Part shown: in pieces, positions 40,058-50,059 of the stretch
Position numbering within the stretch: position 1 is the stretch's first letter
Layout of the letters: the number at the start of each line of letters is the position of its first letter
Assembly: GCF_016591715.1 (NCBI RefSeq)
Contig: NZ_AP024109.1
Coordinates: 4,340,001 to 4,404,000 of the forward strand
DNA from: Mesorhizobium sp. J8
GTDB lineage: Bacteria; Pseudomonadota; Alphaproteobacteria; Rhizobiales; Rhizobiaceae
Length of the DNA stretch: 64,000 nucleotides
Reading direction: 5' to 3'
The notes under the pieces: model-generated
What the model saw: the letters and a program-made list of their open reading frames with translations, nothing else
Database searches by the model: none
What the model was told of the DNA's origin: nothing
Position numbers and translations under genes: made by a program

Positions 40058-41893
40058 ATGTTTGTTGAACGCGAAGCCTCCGTCGGAGAACCGACCTCGC
40101 AGGAACGCCGCAACATCCAGCAGAACGATAAGCGCATCCTGGGCAATGTCGTGCAATGCGACGGCGCGCGCGCCACCATCAGCGCCCATGCCGAGGACGC
40201 CGAAGGCGCGGTTACCGGCCTCTGGACCGTCGGCAGGATGATCTCCATCAATCTCGGCTCGACGCGAACGGTCGGCCTTGTCTACGCCATCGGCAAGTCG
40301 GACCTTCACTGGAACCACGATGGGCAAAATCTGATCGAAGTCAGCGTCGAACTGGTCGGCGAAGTGCGCGACGGCGCCGAGCCTGGCGCCAGGCCGGTGT
40401 TCGACCGCGGCATCACCACCTATCCGCATATCGGCGCCATTGCCCACCGTATCCGAAGCCGCGACCTGCAGGCGGTCTACGACTTGGCAGGGCGCCATTC
40501 GGTGACCATCGGCACGCTGTCCCAGGATGAGTCGATCGATGCCAACATTGCCATCGACGACACGCTGGCGCGCCATTTCGCCATCGTCGGCACGACCGGC
40601 GTCGGCAAATCGACGGCGGTCTCGCTGCTCTTGCGCAAGACGATCGAGGCGCGCCCGGACCTGCGCGTGCTCATCCTCGACCCGCACAACGAGTTTGCCG
40701 CCTCGCTGCCGGAATATTGCGTCAAGGTCGATTCCAAGACGCTCGACCTGCCGTTCTGGATGTTCAGGCTGGAGGAGTTCGCCGAAGTGCTGTTTCGCGG
40801 CCGCGAGACGGTACCCGAGGAAGTCGATGTCCTGCGCGACCTGATCCCGGCCGCCAAGAACCTCTACCGCAACCCGAATTCCGGCACCTATATCAGGCGC
40901 GGCAGCGACGCGCTGACGGCGGACACGCCGGTGCCTTACCGTATTGCCGATCTCATCAAGCAGATCGACGAGCGCATGGGCATGCTGGAGGCCAAGAACG
41001 ACCGCCCGACCTTGAAATCGCTGAAGACGCGCATCGAATCGGCCGCCGCCGACCCGCGCTACCGCTTCATGTTCAATTCGCGCCTGATCGAGGACACGAT
41101 CCACGAGACGATCGGCAATATCTTCCGCGTGCCCAACCATGGCCGCCCGGTCACCTGCTTCGAGATGGCCGGCATGCCTTCGGAAGTCGTCAACTCGGTC
41201 TGCTCGGTGCTGGCCCGCCTGGCCTTCGACCTGGCCTTGTGGAGCGAGGGCCGGCTGAAATTGCTCCTGCTTTGCGAGGAGGCCCACCGCTACATGCCGG
41301 CCGACCCGCGTCTGGGCTTCGCGCCGACAAGGCACGCGCTGTCGCGTATCGCCAAGGAAGGCCGCAAATATGGCTGCTATCTTGGTGTCGTCACCCAGCG
41401 CCCGGGCGAGCTCGACCCGACCATCCTGTCGCAATGCTCGACCTTTTTCGCCATGCGGCTCGCCAATGAGCAGGACCAGGCGATCATCCGCTCGGCGATC
41501 GCCGACTCCTCGGCCTCGACCCTGGCGTTCCTTTCTTCGATGGGGCAGCGCGAGGCCATCGCTTTCGGTGAAGGCGTGGCGACGACCATGCGGTTGAAGT
41601 TCGAGAAGCTGCCGCAACAATTCATCCCGGGCACGGCGAAGGGCGAGCAGATCGAACCCTCCGTGGACGGCAGCGACGTCGATCTGGCCCTGATCGTCGA
41701 GCGGCTTCGCAACGTGCCGAAGCCGCAGCAGTCCATGGCTTTCGCCGAGACCGTGGACTCGACCCGCCAAGCCGGCGACCCCGACTACAAGAAGCCGGCC
41801 ACCGCCGCGCCCCGTGTCCAGCCCGACGACGACTTCGACACCCGCTACGGCCTGAAGCCCTCGACCTTCGGCATGCGCCAATTCAACGATTGA
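40058..41893 (+). CDS. HerA-like hexameric ATPase (DUF87)
   Basis: The 611-residue protein has an N-terminal HAS-barrel-like beta region (about 25-160), Walker A VGTTGVGKST at 177-186, Walker B LKLLLLCEEAHRYMP and a sensor region GCYLGVVTQRPGELD with the FtsK-HerA arginine patterns after it. HerA-type ATPases pump DNA, usually with the nuclease NurA. No NurA, Sir2 or other effector gene is nearby, so this looks like the stand-alone rhizobial form of unknown role. It is flanked by an XRE-cupin gene (divergent) and a diguanylate cyclase (convergent). Confidence 0.85.
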   Translation: MFVEREASVGEPTSQERRNIQQNDKRILGNVVQCDGARATISAHAEDAEGAVTGLWTVGRMISINLGSTRTVGLVYAIGKSDLHWNHDGQNLIEVSVELVGEVRDGAEPGARPVFDRGITTYPHIGAIAHRIRSRDLQAVYDLAGRHSVTIGTLSQDESIDANIAIDDTLARHFAIVGTTGVGKSTAVSLLLRKTIEARPDLRVLILDPHNEFAASLPEYCVKVDSKTLDLPFWMFRLEEFAEVLFRGRETVPEEVDVLRDLIPAAKNLYRNPNSGTYIRRGSDALTADTPVPYRIADLIKQIDERMGMLEAKNDRPTLKSLKTRIESAAADPRYRFMFNSRLIEDTIHETIGNIFRVPNHGRPVTCFEMAGMPSEVVNSVCSVLARLAFDLALWSEGRLKLLLLCEEAHRYMPADPRLGFAPTRHALSRIAKEGRKYGCYLGVVTQRPGELDPTILSQCSTFFAMRLANEQDQAIIRSAIADSSASTLAFLSSMGQREAIAFGEGVATTMRLKFEKLPQQFIPGTAKGEQIEPSVDGSDVDLALIVERLRNVPKPQQSMAFAETVDSTRQAGDPDYKKPATAAPRVQPDDDFDTRYGLKPSTFGMRQFND

Positions 41894-41953
41894 GCCAACG
41901 ACCTTTGCGGGCAGGCTAAATTCCACCAAGAAATTCGTTAGGCTGGGCCGAAT

Positions 41954-42025
41954 GGAGTCGCTGTCGAGAACCGGAGCGGAGCGGACATAAAGTCCGTCAG
42001 CACCGGAAGCGCAGAGAGCGGCTCC
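41954..42025 (+). other. Structured 72-base intergenic element
   Basis: GGAGTCGCT (41954-41962) pairs with AGCGGCTCC (42017-42025), 9 bp with one G-T. An inner hairpin GCGGAC-ATAAA-GTCCGT (41981-41997) lies within. It begins 60 bases after the HerA-like gene stop, before the convergent diguanylate cyclase. It could be a terminator, a small RNA or a dispersed repeat. Confidence 0.5.
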
Positions 42026-42058
42026 AGTCGACCGGCCTCATGAATTCATGTCGGAATT

Positions 42059-42850
42059 TTAGGCGCAGACTCGGTTGCGGCCCTGCTTCTTCGCCTCATA
42101 GAGCTGGCGATCGGCACGGCGGTAGAAATCCTCCGCGCTCTCCTTGTGGTCCCAGACGGCGAGGCCGACGCTGGTGGTGACCTTGAGACGCACATTCCCC
42201 GACATGATCGACAGGTTGGCGATCGCCTTGCGGATGCGCTCGGCGAACCGGGCGAGCAGTTCGACATCCATGTTGGGAGTGACGACCGCAAACTCCTCGC
42301 CGCCCAGCCGCGCCACCACGTCGTGATAGCGCGTCATGCCCCGCAGGCAGGTGGCGACGGCCCTCAGCACCTCGTCGCCGACATCGTGGCCATGCGTGTC
42401 GTTGACCTGCTTGAAATGGTCGAGGTCGAGGATCATCAGCCCGACGGGCCTGTCGATGCGGCGAAACTCATGCAGATATTCGCGCAGCGCATCGTCGAAA
42501 TAGCGGCGGTTCTGCATGCCGGTGAGACCGTCGGTGAGCGCCGCCTGCTCGAGCGTCTGCGAACGGGCGCTGAGCGAGACCGTCATGGCCCTGAGCTTGC
42601 CCTCTTCCCGCACCTGGCCCCGGATCAGCGGGTAGATGAAGAAGGTGCCGAAGAACAGCGCGGTCGCCAGCAGTGCCCCGGTGACGAAGAGCAATTTGTT
42701 GAGATAGACGATTTTATCGACGCGCGATGCGGCATCGAGGTCAGCGGCGATGTCCTGCAATTGGCCATAGGCATGGAAGGTCACCAGGCCCGCGGCCAGG
42801 ATCACAAAGATAAAGACGAAAAATGCGGATTCCGCCTTATGGAAACGCAT
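42059..42850 (-). CDS. Diguanylate cyclase, membrane-anchored GGDEF protein
   Basis: The 263-residue enzyme makes cyclic di-GMP from two GTP. Two N-terminal membrane helices (about 9-28 and 50-75) are followed by a GGDEF domain from about 100. The active site reads VARLGGEEFAV, a functional GGEEF, and RYHD five residues before it provides the RxxD inhibitory I-site. DLDHFKQVNDTHGHDVGD gives the metal and guanine residues. With little periplasmic sequence between the helices, the sensed signal is unclear. A PilZ effector gene lies elsewhere in this window (5.6 kb). Confidence 0.93.
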   Translation of the reverse strand: MRFHKAESAFFVFIFVILAAGLVTFHAYGQLQDIAADLDAASRVDKIVYLNKLLFVTGALLATALFFGTFFIYPLIRGQVREEGKLRAMTVSLSARSQTLEQAALTDGLTGMQNRRYFDDALREYLHEFRRIDRPVGLMILDLDHFKQVNDTHGHDVGDEVLRAVATCLRGMTRYHDVVARLGGEEFAVVTPNMDVELLARFAERIRKAIANLSIMSGNVRLKVTTSVGLAVWDHKESAEDFYRRADRQLYEAKKQGRNRVCA

Positions 42851-42972
42851 CTACTCCCCGCGCACTGTATTCCCGGTTTATGGCATGGCGGACCTTACGG
42901 ACCGTTAATCCGAACAACCCTGGCGAGAATTAGAGCTTGGGATTTTAAGGTGCTGATTGAAAAGGCTTTTAG

Positions 42973-43923
42973 TCAGTCCAGAAGCGCCGGTTCGTCGCCA
43001 GGCCGCAGCCTGCGCCACTCCTCGCCCAGCTGGTGCCTGAACCAGGTCGACTGGCGCTTGGCATATTGCCGGGTGGCGATCTTGGCGCGTTCGATGGCTT
43101 CGGGAAAACCCGACTGTCCGGCCATCGCCGCCTGCAACTCGCGCACGCCGATCGCCTTCATCGCCGGCAGGTCGGGGTCGAGGCCGAGCGCGGTGAGCTG
43201 ACGCACTTCGTCGACCGCGCCCTTGTCGAGCATCCGGTCGAAACGCGCCTCGATGCGCCGGACCAGTTGCTGCCGATCCGGCTCGATGACCAGGAAGCGC
43301 GCGCTGCCGCGATCGATCAGCGGCCGGCCGCGCGCCGCCTGCCATTCCAGGATCGAGCGACCTGAGGCGTCGAGCACCTCAAGCGCCCGCACGATACGCT
43401 GGCCGTCGGTTGGCCTCAGCTGCATGGCCATAGCCGAGTCCTCGTGCATCAGCAGGCGATGCAGCCTTTCGGCCCCTTGTTCCTTGAGCTCGTAACGCCA
43501 GCGCCCGCGGACGGCGGCCGGAATGTCCGGCATGTCCGAGATGCCTTCGGCCAGGGCGCGGAAATAAAGCCCGGTGCCGCCGACGAAAACGACCGGACGG
43601 CCAGACAGGACGCCATCGTCGATCAGCTTCGTCACATCGCGCAGCCAGGCGCCGGTGGAATAGGCCGTGGATGGATGCACGTGGCCGTAAAGGAAATGCG
43701 GAACGCGCGCCATTTCGGCGGCGCTCGGCCGCGCCGTCAGGACGTCGAGCACCGAATAGCCTTGCATCGAATCGGTGTTGACGATGACGCCGCCATTGCG
43801 TTCGGCAACATCGAGCGCCAGCGCCGACTTGCCGCTGGCGGTTGGCCCGGCTATCAGGATCGCGTTCTTGATGCGGCCTTCGCCCGCCTGCCTGCCGGAA
43901 TGTTCGATGCCGCTGATCGCCAC
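42973..43923 (-). CDS. miaA: tRNA dimethylallyltransferase
   Basis: MiaA transfers dimethylallyl to A37 of tRNAs reading codons that begin with U. The protein of about 316 residues has the P-loop ILIAGPTASGKSALALD, then VNTDSMQGYSVLDVLTARP, GGTGLYFRALAEG and RPTDGQRIVRALEVLD, and C-terminal MKAIGVRELQAAM and IATRQYAKRQSTWFR. No ATG is available, so the only plausible start is GTG at 43923, giving VAISGIEHSGRQAGE. It is divergent from serB, and the two coding sequences overlap by 17 bases at their 5' ends. Confidence 0.94.
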   Translation of the reverse strand: MAISGIEHSGRQAGEGRIKNAILIAGPTASGKSALALDVAERNGGVIVNTDSMQGYSVLDVLTARPSAAEMARVPHFLYGHVHPSTAYSTGAWLRDVTKLIDDGVLSGRPVVFVGGTGLYFRALAEGISDMPDIPAAVRGRWRYELKEQGAERLHRLLMHEDSAMAMQLRPTDGQRIVRALEVLDASGRSILEWQAARGRPLIDRGSARFLVIEPDRQQLVRRIEARFDRMLDKGAVDEVRQLTALGLDPDLPAMKAIGVRELQAAMAGQSGFPEAIERAKIATRQYAKRQSTWFRHQLGEEWRRLRPGDEPALLD

Positions 43924-44794
43924 TTTAGTGTCCCGTCCAGAAGCCCGCGCCGTGCCGGCCTCGCTTGCGAATATGGCCTTGCGGGCCGCCGGCGCAAGCG
44001 CCGTTCGCTGGCTGGCTGAGGACGTCGCCTGCGACCTGGTTTTGCCGGAGACGCCGGATATCGGCGAAATGACCGCCAACCTGCGCGCCGCGCTGGCCTC
44101 CGAACCGGTCGACATCATCGTCCAGCCCGCCGAAGGCAGGCGCAAGAAGATCCTGCTTGCCGATATGGATTCGACCGTGATCGACCAGGAATGCATTGAC
44201 GAGCTCGCCGACGAGATCGGCGTCAAGGATCATGTGGCGGCGATCACCGCACGCTCGATGAACGGCGAGATCGCCTTCGAGCCGGCCTTGCGCGAGCGCG
44301 TCGCCCTGCTGAGCGGTCTCGACACCGCCGTGGTCGACCACATCATCGCCAATCGGCTGACGCTCGCCGCCGGCGGTCGCACCCTGGTGCAAACGATGCG
44401 CGCCCAAGGCGCGTGGACGGCGCTGGTCTCGGGCGGCTTCGACGTCTTCACCAGCCGCATCGCCGCCAAGCTGGGCTTCCAGGAAAACCGGGCCAATCGT
44501 CTGATCGAGAAGGACGGCAGTTTCACCGGCATGGTGGCCGAGCCGATCCTCGGCCGCGCGGCCAAGGCCGAAGCGCTGCTCGACATCGCAAAGAGGCTTG
44601 GGCTGACGACGGAGGATGCCATCGCAGTCGGCGACGGCGCCAACGATCTCGATATGATCCGTCTTGCCGGCACCGGCGTTGCGCTCCACGCCAAGCCTGC
44701 GGTGGCGGAGCAGGCGCGCATCCGCATCGATCACGGCGACCTGACCGCGCTGCTCTATCTGCAGGGTTATCGCCGGGAGGAGTTTGTCGAATGA
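43907..44794 (+). CDS. serB: Phosphoserine phosphatase
   Basis: SerB performs the last step of serine synthesis. The 295-residue HAD enzyme has an N-terminal ACT-like region (MPLIATLVSRPEARAVPASL, 1-75), then the catalytic DMDST at 86-90 inside KILLADMDSTVIDQE, motif II in ALVSGGFDVFTS, and motifs III-IV with AIAVGDGANDLDMI. ATG 43907 is preferred because GGAA lies 7 bases upstream. Its stop overlaps the ATG of a GNAT gene as ATGA. The 5' end lies over the miaA start on the other strand, so each promoter must lie inside the partner gene. Confidence 0.95.
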   Translation: MPLIATLVSRPEARAVPASLANMALRAAGASAVRWLAEDVACDLVLPETPDIGEMTANLRAALASEPVDIIVQPAEGRRKKILLADMDSTVIDQECIDELADEIGVKDHVAAITARSMNGEIAFEPALRERVALLSGLDTAVVDHIIANRLTLAAGGRTLVQTMRAQGAWTALVSGGFDVFTSRIAAKLGFQENRANRLIEKDGSFTGMVAEPILGRAAKAEALLDIAKRLGLTTEDAIAVGDGANDLDMIRLAGTGVALHAKPAVAEQARIRIDHGDLTALLYLQGYRREEFVE

Positions 44795-45363
44795 CGCCGA
44801 TCCGCACGGAGCGCCTCATCCTGCGCAACTGGGAGGAGCGCGACCGCGCGCTTTTCCACCGCATCAACTCCGACGAGCGCGTGATGGAGTTCTTCCCGTT
44901 CCGCCGCGACCGCGCTGCGGCGGACGCCAAGATGGACGAGGTCCGTGCTTGGATCGATGAGGATGGCTACGGCTTCGCCGCGGCCGAGATTGCCGCAACC
45001 GGCGAATGCATCGGCTTCGTCGGTCTGTCCGGAACGGAAGACATCGACGTGCTGGCGCCCGGCACGATCGAGATCGGCTGGCGGCTGGCGCCCGAATTCT
45101 GGGGCAAGGGCTATGTCACCGAGGCATCGGAAGCCTGGCTCGCCTTCGGCTTCGAAACGCTTGGCGTCGACGAAATCGTATCGTTCGCAGTCGCCGGCAA
45201 TCATCGTTCGGTCGCCGTCATGAAGCGGCTCGGCATGCGCGCCGATCCGGACGCCGATTTCGATCATCCGAGCGTTCCCGACAGCCATCCGCATCTCAAG
45301 CGGCATGTCCTCTACAGGCTGTCGCGCGAGGACTGGCGCGCACGAAAAAGGGCGGCTCGCTAG
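44791..45363 (+). CDS. GNAT N-acetyltransferase (RimJ/RimL type)
   Basis: The 190-residue protein has the RimJ/RimL pattern: IRTERLILRNWEERD at the start, then IEIGWRLAPEFWGKGYVTEA, the acetyl-CoA loop, and AVAGNHRSVAVMKRLGM near the C-terminus. It probably acetylates a protein N-terminus or a small amine. The ATG overlaps the serB stop by four bases and GGGAGGAG lies upstream, so it is co-transcribed with serB. The last codons form part of the following terminator stem. Confidence 0.9.
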   Translation: MTPIRTERLILRNWEERDRALFHRINSDERVMEFFPFRRDRAAADAKMDEVRAWIDEDGYGFAAAEIAATGECIGFVGLSGTEDIDVLAPGTIEIGWRLAPEFWGKGYVTEASEAWLAFGFETLGVDEIVSFAVAGNHRSVAVMKRLGMRADPDADFDHPSVPDSHPHLKRHVLYRLSREDWRARKRAAR

Positions 45364-45374
45364 CCGCCCTTTTT
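45345..45374. terminator. Bidirectional intrinsic terminator between the GNAT gene and degP
   Basis: AAAAAGGGCGGCT and AGCCGCCCTTTTT make a perfect 13-bp stem around a 4-base loop, ending in a T run on both strands. The TAG stop of the GNAT gene lies inside it. Confidence 0.92.
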
Positions 45375-45409
45375 CGTTGAAGTCCAGTTGGTTGGACGCG
45401 TTTTTGGAC

Positions 45410-46930
<1,521 letters not shown>

Positions 46931-47074
46931 GGCCTCCCGATGGTTTTGAAAAGGAAAAGCGCATCCGCAAAGGCGCCTGTCCTGTTCATGTTGGCAAGAA
47001 ATAAGGCACGTTTGCGGCTATAGCTATCGGCCAAAGATAAATCGTCAATCGCTTCGGCACCAAGGAAATTCATT

Positions 47075-47131
47075 CGAGCAATTCCAGGAAAAGTGCCTAG
47101 CGGTTTTCCGTCCGGAATTGCGCAAAACAAA
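47075..47131. repeat. Rhizobial palindromic intergenic repeat, short copy
   Basis: GCAATTCCAGGAAAA and TTTTCCGTCCGGAATTGC form an imperfect inverted repeat around TGCCTAGCGG, followed by CAAAACAA. It matches the first module of the repeat at 17.7 kb but lacks the second 19-bp palindrome. Confidence 0.8.
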
Positions 47132-47134
47132 CAA

Positions 47135-47320
47135 CTAGCCGCGGACCAGCCAGACGATGCCGACACCAATGGCGATCGCCGCCAGTCCGCCGATCCGCAG
47201 CATATTTTCCGGCATCGACAGCACCTCGGCGGCGAGTTTCCGGGCCAAGGCCGGAAACCCTGCATAGACCAGCCCTTCGATCACCAGGACCAGGCCGATC
47301 GCCGCCAGAAAATCCTGCAC
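47135..47320 (-). CDS. DUF2065 small membrane protein
   Basis: The 61-residue protein has two hydrophobic segments (LAAIGLVLVIEGLVYAGF and RIGGLAAIAIGVGIVWLV) joined by a short loop with PENMLRIGG, the DUF2065/YjeT signature. It begins 6 bases after hflC on the same strand, its usual position in proteobacteria. Function is not established; association with HflKC and proteolysis is inferred from gene order. Confidence 0.92.
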   Translation of the reverse strand: MQDFLAAIGLVLVIEGLVYAGFPALARKLAAEVLSMPENMLRIGGLAAIAIGVGIVWLVRG

Positions 47321-47326
47321 CGCCCG

Positions 47327-48289
47327 CTACTGGGCGGCGCCGGGTTGCGCCGCAGGCGCGGCAGGAGCCGTCGCAGGCGCGGCCGGTGGCGCGGAAGGTG
47401 CTGGCCCCGGCTTGCTGCCAGGATCGCGGAAGTAGCGGAAGAACTCGGATTCGGGCGAGAGCACCATCGTCGTTCCGGTGTTGTCCAGCGCCGTGCCGTA
47501 GGCATTCATCGAGCGATAGAAATCGAAGAAGGCCGGATCGCGCTTATAGGCATCGGCGAAGGTCGCGCTGCGCTGCGCCTCGCCCTCGCCGCGCAGGATT
47601 TCCGATTCCTTCTGCGCCTCGGCGACGATCTCCACGACCTCGCGGTCGGCCCGCGCCCTGATGCGCTGCGCCGCCTCGTTGCCGCGCGCCCTCAGACGCT
47701 CGGCCTCGGCCAGGCGCTCGGCCTTCATGCGGTCATAGGTCTGTTGCGAGACCTCCGCCGTCAGATCGGTCCGGCGGATGCGCACATCCTCGATGTCGAG
47801 GCCGAGCGAGGTCGCGTCCGGACGCAACTGGTCGCGCACCTCGCGCATCATGTTGCCGCGTTCTTCCGAAAGCGCTGCCTCGAAGTCACGTAGGCCGTAG
47901 ACACGGCGCAGCGCCGCGTCGAGACGGGTCTTCAGGCGAGCCTCCGCCAATTCCACTTGGCCGGACACCGCCGCGCGGAAGGTGCGCGGATCCGAGATGC
48001 GATAGGCGATGAAGGCATCGACCTCGTAGAACTTGCCGCCCGAGACCTGCACGCGGATGTTGTCTAGATCGAAGCGCATCACCCGCTTCTCGACCATCTG
48101 CACGCTGTCGGCGTCGAAGAAGGCGAACGGCGCCTTGAAGTAGATGCCCGGCTCGTTCTTGACGTCGATGATCTCTCCGAACCTCAGCACGATCGCCTGC
48201 TGGCCGGCATTGACCACGAACACCGAGGAATAGAGCAGGAACAGAAGGACTGCCGCGATGGCGGCGATGATGGGAAGACGGTTGGCCAT
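47327..48289 (-). CDS. hflC: HflC, membrane protease FtsH modulator
   Basis: HflC forms with HflK a large SPFH-family membrane ring that encloses FtsH and modulates its proteolysis. The 320-residue protein has an N-terminal anchor (IIAAIAAVLLFLLYSSVFVV), the SPFH/band 7 domain with QQAIVLRFGEI, long coiled-coil helices rich in Arg, Glu and Ala (about 180-245), and a Pro/Ala-rich C-terminal tail that is longer than in E. coli. The start overlaps the hflK stop by one base (TAATG). Confidence 0.95.
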   Translation of the reverse strand: MANRLPIIAAIAAVLLFLLYSSVFVVNAGQQAIVLRFGEIIDVKNEPGIYFKAPFAFFDADSVQMVEKRVMRFDLDNIRVQVSGGKFYEVDAFIAYRISDPRTFRAAVSGQVELAEARLKTRLDAALRRVYGLRDFEAALSEERGNMMREVRDQLRPDATSLGLDIEDVRIRRTDLTAEVSQQTYDRMKAERLAEAERLRARGNEAAQRIRARADREVVEIVAEAQKESEILRGEGEAQRSATFADAYKRDPAFFDFYRSMNAYGTALDNTGTTMVLSPESEFFRYFRDPGSKPGPAPSAPPAAPATAPAAPAAQPGAAQ

Positions 48290-49398
48290 TACTGGTTACC
48301 TCCCGTCGTGGCACCCAGAGCCGGCGCCGGCTGCGCTTTCGGCTGCAATGCCGGCAGCGGCAGGTAGGGCAGCACGCCCTGACCGTTGCCCTGCTCGACG
48401 ACGACCTTGTTCGAGTCCTTCAGGATCCTCTCCATGGTTTCGAGATAGAGGCGCTTGCGCGTGACGTCGGGCGCCTTGGCGTATTCATTGTAGACGGAGA
48501 TGAAGCGCTGCGCCTCGCCCTCCGCCTCCTGAACGACCCGGTTCTTGTAGGCCGCCGCATCTTCGCGGATCTGGGCCGCCTCGCCGCGCGCCTGCCCGAG
48601 CTTCTGGTTGGAATACTGGTTGGCCTGCTCGACGAACTTGTCCTCGTCCTGCTCGGCGCGCTGCACCTCGTCGAACGCATCGGCCACCTCACGCGGGGGT
48701 GCCGCGTCCTCGATCGAGACCGCGTTGACCTGGAGGCCGGTCTTGTAGCCGTCGAGCGTGCCCTGGATGATCTCGCGCACCGCCGTTGCGATGCCCTGGC
48801 GATCGTCGCGGAAGATGTCCTGCGCCGGACGTCGGCCGACGACTTCGCGCATGGCGCTCTCGGCCACCTGGGTCAGCATGCCGTCTGGGTCTGAGACGTC
48901 GAACAGATAGGCCTTGGGATCCGAGACCTGGTAGGCGACCGAGAACTGCACGTTGACGATGTTCTGATCGCCGGACAACATCAGCCCGGAGCCGCTGGTC
49001 GCGCCGCCGCCGATGCTGACGAGCTGTTCGGAGATCTTGGCGGTCTCGACCGTTTCGATCGGCCACCAATGGAAATGCAGGCCAGGCTGCGAAAGTTCGG
49101 TCTTCGGCTGGCCGAAGCGGAGCTCAACGGCAACCTCGTCGGGCTGCACGGTATAGATCGCCTTGAAGGCCCATAGCACGATGAGGGCCAGCGCGATCAG
49201 CCCGAGCACCGCCGGGCTGGCGCCGCCGCCGCCCGGAAGCGCGCGCCGCAGCCTGTCCTGGCCGCGCCGGATGATATCCTCGAGATCGGGAGGCGAGCCC
49301 TGCGGGCCGCTCGGCCCTTTCGGTCCCTGCCCCCAGGGCCCCTGATTGCCGCCGCCGCCCCATGGGCCGCCGCCACCGCTCTTGTCGTTCCAGGGCAT
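48289..49398 (-). CDS. hflK: HflK, membrane protease FtsH modulator
   Basis: The 369-residue partner of HflC starts with a Gly/Pro/Trp-rich cytosolic segment (MPWNDKSGGGGPWGGGG), typical of HflK, then a single membrane helix (VLGLIALALIVLWAFKAIY), the SPFH domain with YTVQPDEVAVELRFG, and a coiled coil (AEQDEDKFVEQANQYSNQKL region). It heads hflK-hflC-DUF2065. A 142-base gap separates it from folA, where the operon promoter could lie. Confidence 0.95.
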   Translation of the reverse strand: MPWNDKSGGGGPWGGGGNQGPWGQGPKGPSGPQGSPPDLEDIIRRGQDRLRRALPGGGGASPAVLGLIALALIVLWAFKAIYTVQPDEVAVELRFGQPKTELSQPGLHFHWWPIETVETAKISEQLVSIGGGATSGSGLMLSGDQNIVNVQFSVAYQVSDPKAYLFDVSDPDGMLTQVAESAMREVVGRRPAQDIFRDDRQGIATAVREIIQGTLDGYKTGLQVNAVSIEDAAPPREVADAFDEVQRAEQDEDKFVEQANQYSNQKLGQARGEAAQIREDAAAYKNRVVQEAEGEAQRFISVYNEYAKAPDVTRKRLYLETMERILKDSNKVVVEQGNGQGVLPYLPLPALQPKAQPAPALGATTGGNQ

Positions 49399-49540
49399 GA
49401 ATGTCCTTTCGCTTCGGTTCCCTCAAGGCCTTGCGGCGCAATCGTAACGTCGTCCTTCTATAGGGACGCCTTGGCACGCTTTCAACGCGATGTGCCATCG
49501 CTACCGTCCGATTTGGATCGGTAGCGACCCTTTGTCGTCG

Positions 49541-50059
49541 TCAACGAACGTCGCGTCGGCGCTGGTAAACCGTATAACGCGTCGCGTGGCTGTCCTTCTC
49601 GCCGGCGGGAAAGTCTTCGGCGCTGACCACTTGCCAGACCTTTGGATCGATCGGCGGGAAATGCGCATCGCCATCGACGCTGGCCAGCACATGGGTCACA
49701 TGCAGCCGGTCGGCCAGCGGCAGGGCCTGAGCATAGATCTCGCCGCCGCCGACCACGCAGATTTCCTCCGCCCCGGCCATGCAGCGGCCGCGCACCTTGG
49801 CCAATGCGATTGCGTCATCCAGCGAATGGGCCACCTCGATGCCTTCGGCGCGCCAGGCTTTGTCGCGCGTCACCACGATGTTGAGCCGGCCGGGCAGCGG
49901 CCGGCCGATGCCTTCATAGGTCTTGCGGCCCATGATGATCGGCTTGCCCATCGTATCGGCCTTGAAGCGCTTGAGATCGGCGGAAAGCCGCCACGGCAGG
50001 CCGCCCTCGCGCCCGATCACGCCGTTTTCGGCGATGGCGACATAGATAGCGATGTCCAT
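49541..50059 (-). CDS. folA: Dihydrofolate reductase
   Basis: FolA reduces dihydrofolate to tetrahydrofolate with NADPH, needed because ThyA oxidises the cofactor. The 172 residues show IAIYVAIAENGVIGREGGLPW, the substrate Asp in LSADLKRFKADTMGKPIIMG, RKTYEGIGRPLPGR and the conserved VVGGGEIYAQALPLADRLH. The start ATG overlaps the DUF4424 stop by one base. In many rhizobia thyA lies next to folA; here a molybdenum and cobF block of about 5.5 kb lies between them. Confidence 0.95.
   Translation of the reverse strand: MDIAIYVAIAENGVIGREGGLPWRLSADLKRFKADTMGKPIIMGRKTYEGIGRPLPGRLNIVVTRDKAWRAEGIEVAHSLDDAIALAKVRGRCMAGAEEICVVGGGEIYAQALPLADRLHVTHVLASVDGDAHFPPIDPKVWQVVSAEDFPAGEKDSHATRYTVYQRRRDVR

Noticed and set aside
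39340..41893. XRE regulator plus HerA-like ATPase as a possible defence system
   Set aside because: The XRE protein carries a cupin and belongs with the GNAT operon on the opposite strand. No nuclease or effector is adjacent.
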